Assembly: GCA_934796775.1 (NCBI GenBank)
Contig: CAKVPH010000031.1
Coordinates: forward strand, 1 to 14,516
Length of the DNA: 14,516 nt
Origin: an uncultured Clostridia bacterium
GTDB lineage: Bacteria > Bacillota > Clostridia > Christensenellales > Borkfalkiaceae
Reading direction: 5' to 3'
The notes under the pieces were generated by a model. That model was not told the DNA's origin. It was given only the letters and a program-made list of their open reading frames with translations, and ran no database searches. This document shows positions 5,932 to 12,515 of the stretch, in pieces. Position numbers and translations under genes: made by a program. The stretch's first letter is position 1. The number at the start of each line of letters is the position of its first letter.

Positions 5932-6621
5932 TTACAGAGCTTTATTATTTATTTTTACGCCGGGGCCCATAGTGGTCGCAAGCGCGATGCTCTTGATGTA
6001 AACGCCCTTTGCGGCGGCAGGTTTAGCTTTAACGATCGCATCCAAAAGTGCGCGATAGTTTTCCAGAAGCTTTTCTTTACCGAAGCTCTTTTTACCGATT
6101 ATGCAGTGAATAACGGCAGTTTTATCAAGTCTGTATTCAACTTTACCTGCTTTAATATCCTTAACCGCTTTTGCAACGTCGGGAGTAACGGTTCCGGATT
6201 TCGGGTTAGGCATGAGTCCTTTAGGACCTAAAACCTTACCTATTCTACCAACAACGCCCATCATATCGGGAGTGGTGATAACTGAATCGAAATCAAACCA
6301 GTTTTCTTTCTGAATCTTCTGAACCATATCTTCGGCACCTACATAGTCGGCACCTGCAGCGGCAGCTTCGTCTGCCTTTTCGCCTTTAGCGATAACCAAA
6401 ACCTTAACGGATTTACCTGTTCCGTGAGGAAGAACGATAACGCCTCTTACCTGTTGATCCGCTTGTTTCGGGTCAACGCCGAGTCTTACGTGGAATTCAA
6501 CGGTTTCGTCGAATTTGGCTTTAGCGGTAGCTAAAACTGCGTCCAGTCCTTCTTCTATTTCATATATCTTGTTCTTATCGTATGCTTTTAAGCATTCGGA
6601 ATATCTTTTTCCAACTTTCAT
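5932..6621 (-). CDS. rplA: 50S ribosomal protein L1
   Basis: 229 residues, the usual length. Recognised by VGKRYSECLKAYDKNKIYEI at the N-terminus, FDETVEFHVRLGVDPKQADQ, and the hallmark IGKVLGPKGLMPNPKSGTV. It binds 23S rRNA at the mobile L1 stalk, helps E-site tRNA release, and in many bacteria represses its own mRNA. ATG 6621 has AAGGAGG ten bases upstream. It is cotranscribed with rplK (124-nt gap). The upstream GTGG...CCAC fold is a candidate L1 binding site. Confidence 0.98.
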   Translation of the reverse strand: MKVGKRYSECLKAYDKNKIYEIEEGLDAVLATAKAKFDETVEFHVRLGVDPKQADQQVRGVIVLPHGTGKSVKVLVIAKGEKADEAAAAGADYVGAEDMVQKIQKENWFDFDSVITTPDMMGVVGRIGKVLGPKGLMPNPKSGTVTPDVAKAVKDIKAGKVEYRLDKTAVIHCIIGKKSFGKEKLLENYRALLDAIVKAKPAAAKGVYIKSIALATTMGPGVKINNKAL

Positions 6622-6638
6622 TATATTAAAACCTCCTT

Positions 6639-6671
6639 GTGGTCAGACGAGCGGCTTTTCCGCTCTCCCAC
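6639..6671 (-). promoter_or_regulatory. Candidate L1-binding mRNA fold upstream of rplA
   Basis: On the minus strand GTGG pairs with CCAC, enclosing GAGCGG-AAAAG-CCGCTC and an asymmetric internal loop (GA opposite GTCTGA). L1 sites on rRNA and mRNA are known to be two short helices around an asymmetric loop. The fold adjoins the rplA ribosome binding site. The role is inferred. Confidence 0.45.
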
Positions 6672-6745
6672 GATAACGACCGCCGCGTTTGGATTTTACG
6701 GTCGCGTTTCCTCAATGTGCCGATAAAGGGCTTATAGAGGGCTTT

Positions 6746-7171
6746 TTAGTCTTCTACAGTAATACCCATAGAGCGTGCAGTACCTTTTATCATCGACATA
6801 CAAGCTTCTAATGAGGCAGCATTGGTATCAACCATTTTAACTTTGGCAATTTCCTCAACCTGTGCTTTGGTGAGTTTAGCAACTTTCTGCTTATTGGGAA
6901 CGCCGCTGGCGGTTTCGATTCCGCATGCCTTTTTAATAAGTACGGGTGCAGGCGGCGTCTTTAAAATAAACGTAAACGAACGATCCTGATAGATTGTGAT
7001 TACGCAAGGTATAATAAGACCTGCCTGAGCAGTCGTTTTGGCGTTAAACTCCTTGGTAAATCCGGGAATGTTAATTCCGTAAGGACCAAGCGTTGAACCT
7101 ACGGGCGGGCCCGGAGTTGCCTTTCCTGCGGGTAACTGCAATTTGACAACTGCTGTAACTTTTTTTGCCAT
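6746..7171 (-). CDS. rplK: 50S ribosomal protein L11
   Basis: 141 residues, exactly the usual length, from ATG 7171 with GGAGGACACATT upstream. The same frame is open further upstream to 7237, but that extension lacks conservation and runs through a structured leader, so it is rejected. Diagnostic stretches are KLQLPAGKATPGPPVGSTLG, PYGINIPGFTKEFN, TFILKTPPAPVLIKKA and MIKGTARSMGI. L11 binds the GTPase-associated region of 23S rRNA and is needed for stringent-response sensing by RelA-type enzymes. It is the first gene of the rplK-rplA unit. Confidence 0.98.
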   Translation of the reverse strand: MAKKVTAVVKLQLPAGKATPGPPVGSTLGPYGINIPGFTKEFNAKTTAQAGLIIPCVITIYQDRSFTFILKTPPAPVLIKKACGIETASGVPNKQKVAKLTKAQVEEIAKVKMVDTNAASLEACMSMIKGTARSMGITVED

Positions 7172-7190
7172 AATGTGTCCTCCATATAAA

Positions 7191-7237
7191 GTGGTATTAA
7201 CGAAAACGTCGGTCTGTGATTTTGACGTCTCTCCCAC
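7191..7237 (-). promoter_or_regulatory. Candidate L1-binding mRNA fold upstream of rplK
   Basis: On the minus strand GTGGGAGA opens a fold with ACGTC/GACGT as inner helix, closed by TTAATACCAC. It shares GTGGGAGA and the CCAC closure with the element before rplA. L1 is known to repress the rplK-rplA mRNA near the rplK start in several bacteria. Confidence 0.42.
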
Positions 7238-7279
7238 CTTGTCGCACTTAAAAAAGCACGAAATAAACTTTTTTTAATC

Positions 7280-7323
7280 GCTTTAAATTATCACGTATAA
7301 GTTTTGACTATAATTTAAAGCAA
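7280..7323 (-). promoter_or_regulatory. Probable rplK promoter overlapped by a 12-bp inverted repeat
   Basis: On the minus strand TTGCTT (7323-7318), 17-bp spacer, TTATAC (7300-7295). A perfect 12-bp inverted repeat (GCTTTAAATTAT / ATAATTTAAAGC, 7310-7321 and 7280-7291) straddles it. No T tract follows on the minus strand, so it is not a terminator. It may be an operator or only an AT-rich palindrome. Confidence 0.5.
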
Positions 7324-7380
7324 ATTTAATTGCATTTTTTACTTTTTATCAAAACCTCTGTTTAAATTTCGGCGGTTTTA

Positions 7381-7422
7381 AAAACAAAAAACGCATTTCC
7401 TTATTATATAATATAAAAATGC
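7381..7422 (-). terminator. Terminator after nusG
   Basis: On the minus strand GCATTT (7422-7417) pairs with AAATGC (7398-7393), with a further TATTAT/ATAATA palindrome inside, followed by GTTTTTTGTTTTT. It separates rpmG-secE-nusG from rplK-rplA. Confidence 0.75.
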
Positions 7423-7440
7423 AGAAGTCGGATAGAAAAA

Positions 7441-7977
7441 TCAGAGTTTTTCCACGATTTTTTCAATCTGAACAAAATCGAGTTCAACGTCTGTTTCTCT
7501 GCCGAACATCGTCACTTTAACGTTTGCTTTCTGATTAGCAAAATTAAGCGAGCTTATAACGCCTACAACCGAAATTAAAGGTCCAGAAATGATTTTTACG
7601 TTATCGCCTACGGCAAAGTCTACGTTTTCGACTTTGGATTCAAGCCCCATGCGTTTTACTTCGTCGTCGGAAAGCGGCAACAATCTGCCGAGCGGACCGA
7701 CAAAGCCCGTAACGCCCTTGATATCCGTGATAACGTGCCATAGATTGTTGTTATAGATCATTTTGATAAAAACGTAAGAAGGTATAAGTTTTCTTAAAAC
7801 CACCTTTTTCTTGCCGTTTCTTTCCTCTATGGTCTGTTCCATCGGGATTTTGATATCGAGAATGGTGTCGGACAGATTGTTGTTCTCGATGAGTTTTTCC
7901 AAGCTGCTCTTAACCATTTGTTCATAACCCGAAAAGGTATGAATTACATACCATTTGGCGGTATTATTCTCTTCCAT
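7441..7977 (-). CDS. nusG: Transcription antitermination/pausing factor NusG
   Basis: 178 residues from ATG 7977. The N-terminal NGN domain (AKWYVIHTFSGYEQMVKSSL, IPSYVFIKMIYNNNLWHVI, VTGFVG) binds the RNA polymerase clamp. The C-terminal KOW domain (FAVGDNVKIISGPL...VTMFGRETDVEL) contacts Rho or ribosomal protein S10. An in-frame TTG at 7980 is less likely than ATG: GTGAGG, which overlaps the secE stop, gives better spacing to the ATG. The gap to secE is 10 nt, suggesting translational coupling. Length and order are standard. Confidence 0.97.
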   Translation of the reverse strand: MEENNTAKWYVIHTFSGYEQMVKSSLEKLIENNNLSDTILDIKIPMEQTIEERNGKKKVVLRKLIPSYVFIKMIYNNNLWHVITDIKGVTGFVGPLGRLLPLSDDEVKRMGLESKVENVDFAVGDNVKIISGPLISVVGVISSLNFANQKANVKVTMFGRETDVELDFVQIEKIVEKL

Positions 7978-7987
7978 CAAACTATCC

Positions 7988-8245
7988 TCACGCGGTAACC
8001 AGTTTTAAAAGAACCTGAAAACCGTAATCTATTGCGGTAACGAGTACCAAAAAGACGAGAATAACGCCTAAAACAACGCCGGTCTGTTTAACTACTTTGG
8101 GCAATTTAGGCCAGGTTACGTTTTTGAGTTCGGAACCCATTTCTTTAAACTTTCTGCCGAGCCATTTGAAAAATCTTACAAAAGCATTAGGCTTTTTGTT
8201 CTTTTTTACAGTTTTCTCTTTTTTAATTTCTTTAACTTCGCTCAT
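7988..8245 (-). CDS. secE: Preprotein translocase subunit SecE
   Basis: 85 residues from ATG 8245. The Lys-rich cytoplasmic N-terminus (about 1-30) is followed by the amphipathic conserved helix FKWLGRKFKEMGSELKNVTW, containing the SecE signature ELKNVTWPKLPKVVKQT. A single membrane span follows (VVLGVILVFLVLVTAIDYGF). It clamps SecY in the translocon. An in-frame GTG at 8257 is rejected, because GTGAGG there serves as the ribosome binding site of ATG 8245. It precedes nusG as in most bacteria. Confidence 0.96.
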   Translation of the reverse strand: MSEVKEIKKEKTVKKNKKPNAFVRFFKWLGRKFKEMGSELKNVTWPKLPKVVKQTGVVLGVILVFLVLVTAIDYGFQVLLKLVTA

Positions 8246-8267
8246 ATTAAACCTCACAAGGTATTAT

Positions 8268-8318
8268 CGTACACGAAGCGTGTACGTTTCGCTGCGCGGA
8301 AAAACAAATACCCGCGCA
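8268..8318 (-). other. Two GC-rich hairpins between rpmG and secE
   Basis: CGTACACG-AAG-CGTGTACG (8268-8286) and TGCGCGG ... CCGCGCA (8293-8318) lie in the 110-nt gap between the rpmG stop and the secE start. Neither has a T tract. They may mark processing or mRNA stability sites. The tRNA-Trp often found here in Firmicutes is absent. Confidence 0.55.
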
Positions 8319-8355
8319 AAAATCGCATGCAAACGCGCCGCCGTAAAGCCAAGAC

Positions 8356-8517
8356 TTACTTGGATTCTTTATGTACGGTATGCTTTTTGCAGAACGGACA
8401 ATATTTGCTGAGTTCGATTCTGTCGGGCGTGTTCTTCTTATTTTTGTAAACGTCGTAATTGCGTTGTTTACATTCCGTACATGCAAGCGTAATTCTTGTT
8501 CTAATTCCTTTTGCCAT
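8356..8517 (-). CDS. rpmG: 50S ribosomal protein L33
   Basis: 53 residues: MAKGIRTRITLACTECKQRN followed by YDVYKNKKNTPDRIELSKYC and PFCKKHTVHKESK. Four cysteines in two CxxC pairs (CTEC, CPFC) mark the zinc-binding L33 form rather than the Cys-free one kept for zinc limitation. ATG 8517 is preceded by GGGAAGG. It is the first gene of the rpmG-secE-nusG unit, under a near-consensus promoter. Confidence 0.97.
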   Translation of the reverse strand: MAKGIRTRITLACTECKQRNYDVYKNKKNTPDRIELSKYCPFCKKHTVHKESK

Positions 8518-8570
8518 TTTTTGCCTTCCCGTTTATTTGCCTTATTTAAGCAAACAAACTTAACATAAAA

Positions 8571-8597
8571 TTAACACCCCGCATTTCGAGGTGCTAA
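8571..8597 (-). promoter_or_regulatory. Leader hairpin upstream of rpmG
   Basis: As minus-strand RNA, UUAGCACCUCG, loop AAAUG, CGGGGUGUUAA (11 pairs, two G-U), followed by UUUUAU. It lies at the very 5' end of the transcript. It may be a weak attenuator or a 5' stabilising structure. Confidence 0.55.
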
Positions 8598-8600
8598 CTT

Positions 8601-8629
8601 ATTTTACACTATATAATTGTATATGTCAA
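8601..8629 (-). promoter_or_regulatory. Promoter of rpmG-secE-nusG
   Basis: On the minus strand: TTGACA (8629-8624), 17-bp spacer, TAAAAT (8606-8601). The predicted start is near 8594. Confidence 0.88.
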
Positions 8630-8649
8630 ACGATTTTTAAGTAATTTTT

Positions 8650-8682
8650 AAAAAAACTTGTTATTCGCCTGTACTCCGAATA
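8650..8682 (-). terminator. Possible weak terminator after the YfhO-family gene
   Basis: On the minus strand TATTCG, a 9-nt loop and CGAATA, then ACAAGTTTTTTT. The stem is only 6 bp and five bases separate it from the T tract. Confidence 0.4.
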
Positions 8683-8736
8683 GATTTTTTGCTGTTTTTA
8701 CACATTTCCAACCGTTTTTAACGCATTTTTATTGCC

Positions 8737-11700
8737 TTACGCCTTTTTAAAAAACGAGCCGAGTGCGCGTATACCAAGCATTATCAGCTTATAAAGCCCT
8801 ATAAACAACGGCATAACGAAGAAGAACAGCAATACTACGGCGCAAAGCGCGTAAGCTGCAACCGTTAAAACTCCGCCGAGTTTATTTTGCACGAATTTGC
8901 GTCTGACAGCCAGAAAATAATATACGACTGCATAAACCAAAGCAATAATTAATCCTATCGCCGCAAGTTTTAAGTACGGCGAACTATAAGTAATTTCAAC
9001 GTGGTTTTGTCCGTTTTCAAGCGGAACTATCATAAATCCCAGATAATTATCCGTCATCTGCGTTTTTTTGCCGTTGACGTAAGCGGTATGCCCGGGCAAT
9101 GCAACGTAATTCAAAAACAGATTTTCGCCGTTTTCAGCGTTGATATCAACCGTTATTTTTCCCGCCGAAAGTTTAAGTTCGCCTTCGCCTTTTTCAGCTT
9201 TTTGAGAGAGCAATTTAACCGTATCGTCGGGCAGATAATAAACTTTGCATGCGTCCTTTATCGTCTGTTTATCAAGTGCCGCACCCGAATTTTTGGTTAA
9301 ATAAACCGTGTTGTACGAACTTGAATACTCGTTCATTTTTACGGTTTGTTCGGCATCTAAAACCTTTAAATTGTCTTTATTGTATGAACTTCTGATATAA
9401 GATATTTCTTCGGGCTTTTCAAAATTGAAAATTATAAAATAGTAACCCGTATTGCGCCTTTTTATCGAAACTCTGTAAACGTCGTCGTCAAAAATCTCGC
9501 CTTCCGCCTTAGCGACTGTAATATCGCTTTCGGTAAGTTCGCTTAACCCAACGTCGTTACCGCCGAGCATTTTTAAAATGCCTGTATAACGCTCGTATAA
9601 ATTTTTATCCGTTCCGTCATACTCGCCTGACGCAACCCTGAACGCATTCGGAAACGCATAAAGGTTTTTGTATAAATAAAAATCTCCGGGATCTTTGATA
9701 TTCTCACAAAGCTCTTTTGCAATCGGCATAACGATAATTTTTACGCTTGCTTTTTCGCTTAATTTGGATAAATAAGTTATTTTTCCCGTCGCGCCGACAA
9801 AATCGCCGTTCAACACGCAAATTTCGGCTCCGTCTTTCAACTCGCCGGATATCGCTTTTATATCGCTGACGGCAAGCGAAATAATTTTATTTGACTCCGG
9901 TTCTACCCCGAAGTTACTCCCGGAAACGCCGACTATCTTTCCCGTGCTTTCGTCGCCGTCGGGATAAGTGAACGAGACGCGACTGCCGACCGTTATTTTG
10001 TTTTCTTTATCCAAAAGCTTGTCCGTCCCATCTATTCTGTAAAGATTGCTCGTCGCATAGCTATCGGTGCTGATCACGTATTTGTATCCGAACAAACAAT
10101 CGCCAAAAAACGTTCCGTAATGGCTTTTCATGGTGTTGTTACCGTTGCCGCCGTAACCGAAAAATCTGGTCGCTATAAAATTTCTGTCGTCTATAACGGA
10201 CGAGAAAACCGTAAACGAGTTTGTGTGAAGCGTAAACGGCATATCCGCGGTAAGGTATTCGCTTTTTGTTTTTATTCTCGCATAGTCGTTGCTGTCAAGC
10301 TCTTTGCAATAATCGGTAAGAACTTTTATTTGCGAAAATTTTGAAACGTCGCTTTGGTTGCCTTTTATTAAATTTGCGCCGTAAAACGTAAACTGTCCTA
10401 ACGAAAGAACAAGCAAAATAACAGACGCAACAAGCGTTGAAAGCTTACCTTTTTTTACAAATAAGTCGGTCGATAAGGCGATTATCGCCACTATTGCAAA
10501 CATTATAGCTGTGATTTCAAGCCCGCCCAAAGAGTGAGCAAATCGCGCAGAAAAATACTTTGACAACAGTTCCGTCTGCGATATGCGGAACAAATAGTAC
10601 ATCAGCAAAAACGCCACGATACACAAAAGCGAAAGGCATAAAATCACAATTCCGCGGGAAAACGCAGGCGTAAATACTCTTTTATCAGGAGATTTATCCG
10701 ACACCACCGTATCGGCAGCCTCGTTTTCGCCGGAATCGTCGATTTTTTCAAAAGAATGTTCTTGTATGTTTTTAGCGTATAAAAATTCGTTTAAATAAAG
10801 CGACGCCGTGAACAAAAAGTAAAATCCGTTTAAAAAGCCGAATCTTAAAGCATAACTGTTATACGAGCCTGCATTTAATAAAAGGCAGCATTCGTCGCAT
10901 ATAACAGGCATTAAAACTATACCGCCCGCAACAAGCAAAAACTTGTCTATAGGTCGTTTAACGCCACTTTTAAAGAAATAAACGGCGGTAAAAAACAAGG
11001 TGATTCCGTCGGTAAAAAGGTACGACATTTTGTAATACAGCGGGTCTGCCTTAAGGTCGTTAAACAGGTTTGCAAACAATCCACCGCGCCTGCCGGAAAC
11101 CATAAACGCCGCAAGAGATGACAGCAGAACAGGCAAAGAAAAAATAACCGAACTTACAAGCGCAAGCACGGTATCGGTAACGACTCTTTTGCGCTCCTGT
11201 TTTTCAACTGCAATAATCGCATATAAAATGAGTATGGGATAAATTATAAACAGCGAAAAGCTCGTTATGGAAAAACAAGTGTAAATCATCAGACACAGCG
11301 AAACCACAAAAGTAGTCTTTTTTTCGCCGCGGACGATTTTTCTGAAGCCCCACGCCACAAACGGCAGATAAATAAGTAAATCAACCCAACTTATGTAGGT
11401 GTTTGAAACGTATAGATATCCGCAGAAGGCATAGGATAACGCAAGCGTAATCTGCATATACAGGTTGATATTTTTAAATCTTTTTTTTACGTAATAAAAC
11501 GCGGCAAATGCAACGCATACGATTTTTAGCGGCAATACTATGGACGTAGCGTAATACACGTTACCTTCGCCGAAAAGCAAAAACACAAACGTAAACGGGC
11601 TTAACGCGCAGAACGTAAGCGTACCGAACACGTCCGCCCCACCCGCTATGGCAAAGGTGTAAAACAGCGATGACTTTCCGCTGAATACGTCGTAAAAATG

Positions 11701-11901
11701 CTCTATAAACGGAGCCACCTGAGCAAGCATATCATAGCTTGACATCGTTTTTTCGCCAAACGGATATATGCCGTACACCGCGAGAAAAATTGCGAATATG
11801 GCAAAAATCACCGCCGCCATAAACAAATAAGCAAAGACGGTGTGTTTTTTAAAAAACGATACAGAATTGTTTTCTTTACAAAAATCACCTGAATAATCCA
11901 T
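8737..11901 (-). CDS. YfhO-family membrane protein (putative GT-C-type glycosyltransferase)
   Basis: 1054 residues. The N-terminal half is polytopic, with about ten or more hydrophobic spans beginning at about residue 22. It has the YfhO-like segment YPFGEKTMSSYDMLAQVAPF followed by FYDVFSGKSSLFYTFAIAGG. A long extracytoplasmic region (about 500-960) follows, rich in Tyr/Asp/Asn, including the usual late motif GHTAYVNGKKTQMTDNYLGF and PLENGQNHVEITYSS. Two or three C-terminal membrane spans complete it. YfhO of Bacillus is implicated in glycosylating cell-wall polymers such as lipoteichoic acid with undecaprenyl-linked sugars; that role here is inferred from family only. ATG 11901 has no ribosome binding site; its promoter puts +1 on the start codon. 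The gene stands alone. Confidence 0.9.
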   Translation of the reverse strand: MDYSGDFCKENNSVSFFKKHTVFAYLFMAAVIFAIFAIFLAVYGIYPFGEKTMSSYDMLAQVAPFIEHFYDVFSGKSSLFYTFAIAGGADVFGTLTFCALSPFTFVFLLFGEGNVYYATSIVLPLKIVCVAFAAFYYVKKRFKNINLYMQITLALSYAFCGYLYVSNTYISWVDLLIYLPFVAWGFRKIVRGEKKTTFVVSLCLMIYTCFSITSFSLFIIYPILILYAIIAVEKQERKRVVTDTVLALVSSVIFSLPVLLSSLAAFMVSGRRGGLFANLFNDLKADPLYYKMSYLFTDGITLFFTAVYFFKSGVKRPIDKFLLVAGGIVLMPVICDECCLLLNAGSYNSYALRFGFLNGFYFLFTASLYLNEFLYAKNIQEHSFEKIDDSGENEAADTVVSDKSPDKRVFTPAFSRGIVILCLSLLCIVAFLLMYYLFRISQTELLSKYFSARFAHSLGGLEITAIMFAIVAIIALSTDLFVKKGKLSTLVASVILLVLSLGQFTFYGANLIKGNQSDVSKFSQIKVLTDYCKELDSNDYARIKTKSEYLTADMPFTLHTNSFTVFSSVIDDRNFIATRFFGYGGNGNNTMKSHYGTFFGDCLFGYKYVISTDSYATSNLYRIDGTDKLLDKENKITVGSRVSFTYPDGDESTGKIVGVSGSNFGVEPESNKIISLAVSDIKAISGELKDGAEICVLNGDFVGATGKITYLSKLSEKASVKIIVMPIAKELCENIKDPGDFYLYKNLYAFPNAFRVASGEYDGTDKNLYERYTGILKMLGGNDVGLSELTESDITVAKAEGEIFDDDVYRVSIKRRNTGYYFIIFNFEKPEEISYIRSSYNKDNLKVLDAEQTVKMNEYSSSYNTVYLTKNSGAALDKQTIKDACKVYYLPDDTVKLLSQKAEKGEGELKLSAGKITVDINAENGENLFLNYVALPGHTAYVNGKKTQMTDNYLGFMIVPLENGQNHVEITYSSPYLKLAAIGLIIALVYAVVYYFLAVRRKFVQNKLGGVLTVAAYALCAVVLLFFFVMPLFIGLYKLIMLGIRALGSFFKKA

Positions 11902-11907
11902 ACGAGT

Positions 11908-11936
11908 ATTTTAGCACAGGGAATAAAAAAAAGCAA
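11908..11936 (-). promoter_or_regulatory. Promoter of the YfhO-family gene, predicting a leaderless mRNA
   Basis: On the minus strand: TTGCTT (11936-11931), 17-bp spacer, TAAAAT (11913-11908). Counting seven bases on puts +1 at 11901, the A of the ATG. Confidence 0.65.
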
Positions 11937-12040
11937 AAGAAATTATAAAAAAGAATGTAACAGTTTTTAATAAAGCCGCCGCGCATTAAAAAATAAAGCC
12001 GTTACAAAGCAAAAATTAAATAAAAACCACAAAAAAACGC

Positions 12041-12069
12041 TTGATTTTTTTTATCGTATAATATATACT
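12041..12069 (+). promoter_or_regulatory. Promoter, probably of the ancestral tRNA-Ser
   Basis: TTGATT (12041-12046), 17-bp spacer, TATACT (12064-12069), with start near 12076. It now reads into the broken tRNA-Ser copy at 12112 rather than directly into the intact gene at 12391. Confidence 0.6.
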
Positions 12070-12111
12070 AATTTAGCAAAGAAAGAAAACAAGAATGTTT
12101 ATTGCAAATAC

Positions 12112-12152
12112 GGAGATATATCGAAGCGGTCATAACGAGGCGGTCTTGAAAA
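12112..12152 (+). pseudogene. 5'-half relic of tRNA-Ser (att-like direct repeat)
   Basis: 41 bp aligned without gaps to positions 1-41 of the intact tRNA-Ser at 12391, with four differences. Three are in the acceptor stem (GGT to ATA); one is in the 5' anticodon stem (C to G). Identity ends right after the anticodon loop (CTTGAAAA); the 3' anticodon stem, variable arm and T arm are missing. Loss exactly at the anticodon loop fits recombination by a tyrosine integrase using that loop as crossover. Confidence 0.85.
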
Positions 12153-12390
12153 CAAGTTGAAATAAAGTTGTCAAAAATCCCATTTGTTTCTACAAACTTT
12201 TTCAAACCACCTGTCAATAACGGCAAAAACCTTTGAAATTATTGACAATTTGTGGCATAATTAAAGCGGTCAAAAAGAAAGCGATTTTCTACAAACCGAT
12301 TTAGAAAATCAGATTTTCTACAAAAATTTCTACAAATTTATTTTCTGTTTTAATTATTTGTAGAAATCATATTTTGACAATTTAATACTC
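12153..12390 (+). mobile_element. Candidate att segment or remnant mini-element between two tRNA-Ser copies
   Basis: 238 bp, AT-rich, with no ORF of note. It is bounded by the 41-bp tRNA-derived direct repeats. Its ends are imperfect inverted repeats: TTGTCAAAA...TTTCTACAAA (12168-12196) against TTTGTAGAAA...TTTTGACAA (12357-12380). Inside are a TGTCAATAA/TTATTGACA inverted repeat (12212-12220, 12239-12247), further TTTCTACAAA copies and a short third match to the tRNA core (AAGCGGTCA, 12264-12272). This resembles a recombinase-bound att region or a cis-mobilisable remnant flanked by att sites. No promoter for the intact tRNA is obvious within it. Confidence 0.5.
12187..12366. repeat. Five perfect copies of TTTCTACAAA
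   Basis: Plus-strand copies at 12187-12196, 12286-12295, 12315-12324 and 12327-12336; one minus-strand copy at 12357-12366. An extra GATTTTCT/AGAAAATC inverted repeat (12283-12310) overlaps the second. Irregular spacing and mixed orientation suggest protein-binding sites (integrase arm sites or similar) rather than a CRISPR. Confidence 0.85.
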
Positions 12391-12482
12391 GGAGGGTTAT
12401 CGAAGCGGTCATAACGAGGCGCTCTTGAAAAGCGTTTGAGGTCTGAAACCTCACGTGAGTTCGAATCTCACACCCTCCGCCA
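12391..12482 (+). tRNA. tRNA-Ser (anticodon TGA)
   Basis: 92 nt with an encoded CCA. The acceptor stem is GGAGGGT/ACCCTCC with discriminator G. The anticodon stem is GCGCT/AGCGT with loop CTTGAAA. The long variable arm is TGAGGT-CTGAA-ACCTCA, and the T arm is GTGAG-TTCGAAT-CTCAC. The long variable arm and the TGA anticodon identify a type II serine tRNA. An integrative element begins immediately downstream, so it is an integration target. Confidence 0.97.
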
Positions 12483-12484
12483 AC

Positions 12485-12515
12485 GCCCCGACAGTGATGT
12501 CGGGGCTTATTTTTT
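12485..12515 (+). terminator. Terminator after tRNA-Ser
   Basis: A perfect 9-bp stem (GCCCCGACA, loop GTGA, TGTCGGGGC) is followed by TTATTTTTT. The T tract overlaps the last codon of the convergent integrase gene. On the minus strand no T tract follows. Confidence 0.92.

Noticed and set aside
7172..7237. N-terminal extension of L11
   Set aside because: It is open by chance; ATG 7171 has a strong ribosome binding site and gives the standard 141-residue L11.
8247..8486. 79-codon minus-strand ORF overlapping rpmG in another frame
   Set aside because: The rpmG frame encodes a clear L33 with four zinc cysteines; the other frame is a by-product, and the gap to secE holds hairpins only.
12187..12366. 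TTTCTACAAA copies as a CRISPR array or plasmid iterons
   Set aside because: Repeats are only 10 bp, unevenly spaced and one is inverted; no Cas or replication initiator gene is nearby.
12374..12402. TTGACA at 12374 as -35 of the intact tRNA-Ser
   Set aside because: The matching -10 would fall inside the tRNA, so it cannot drive transcription of its 5' end.
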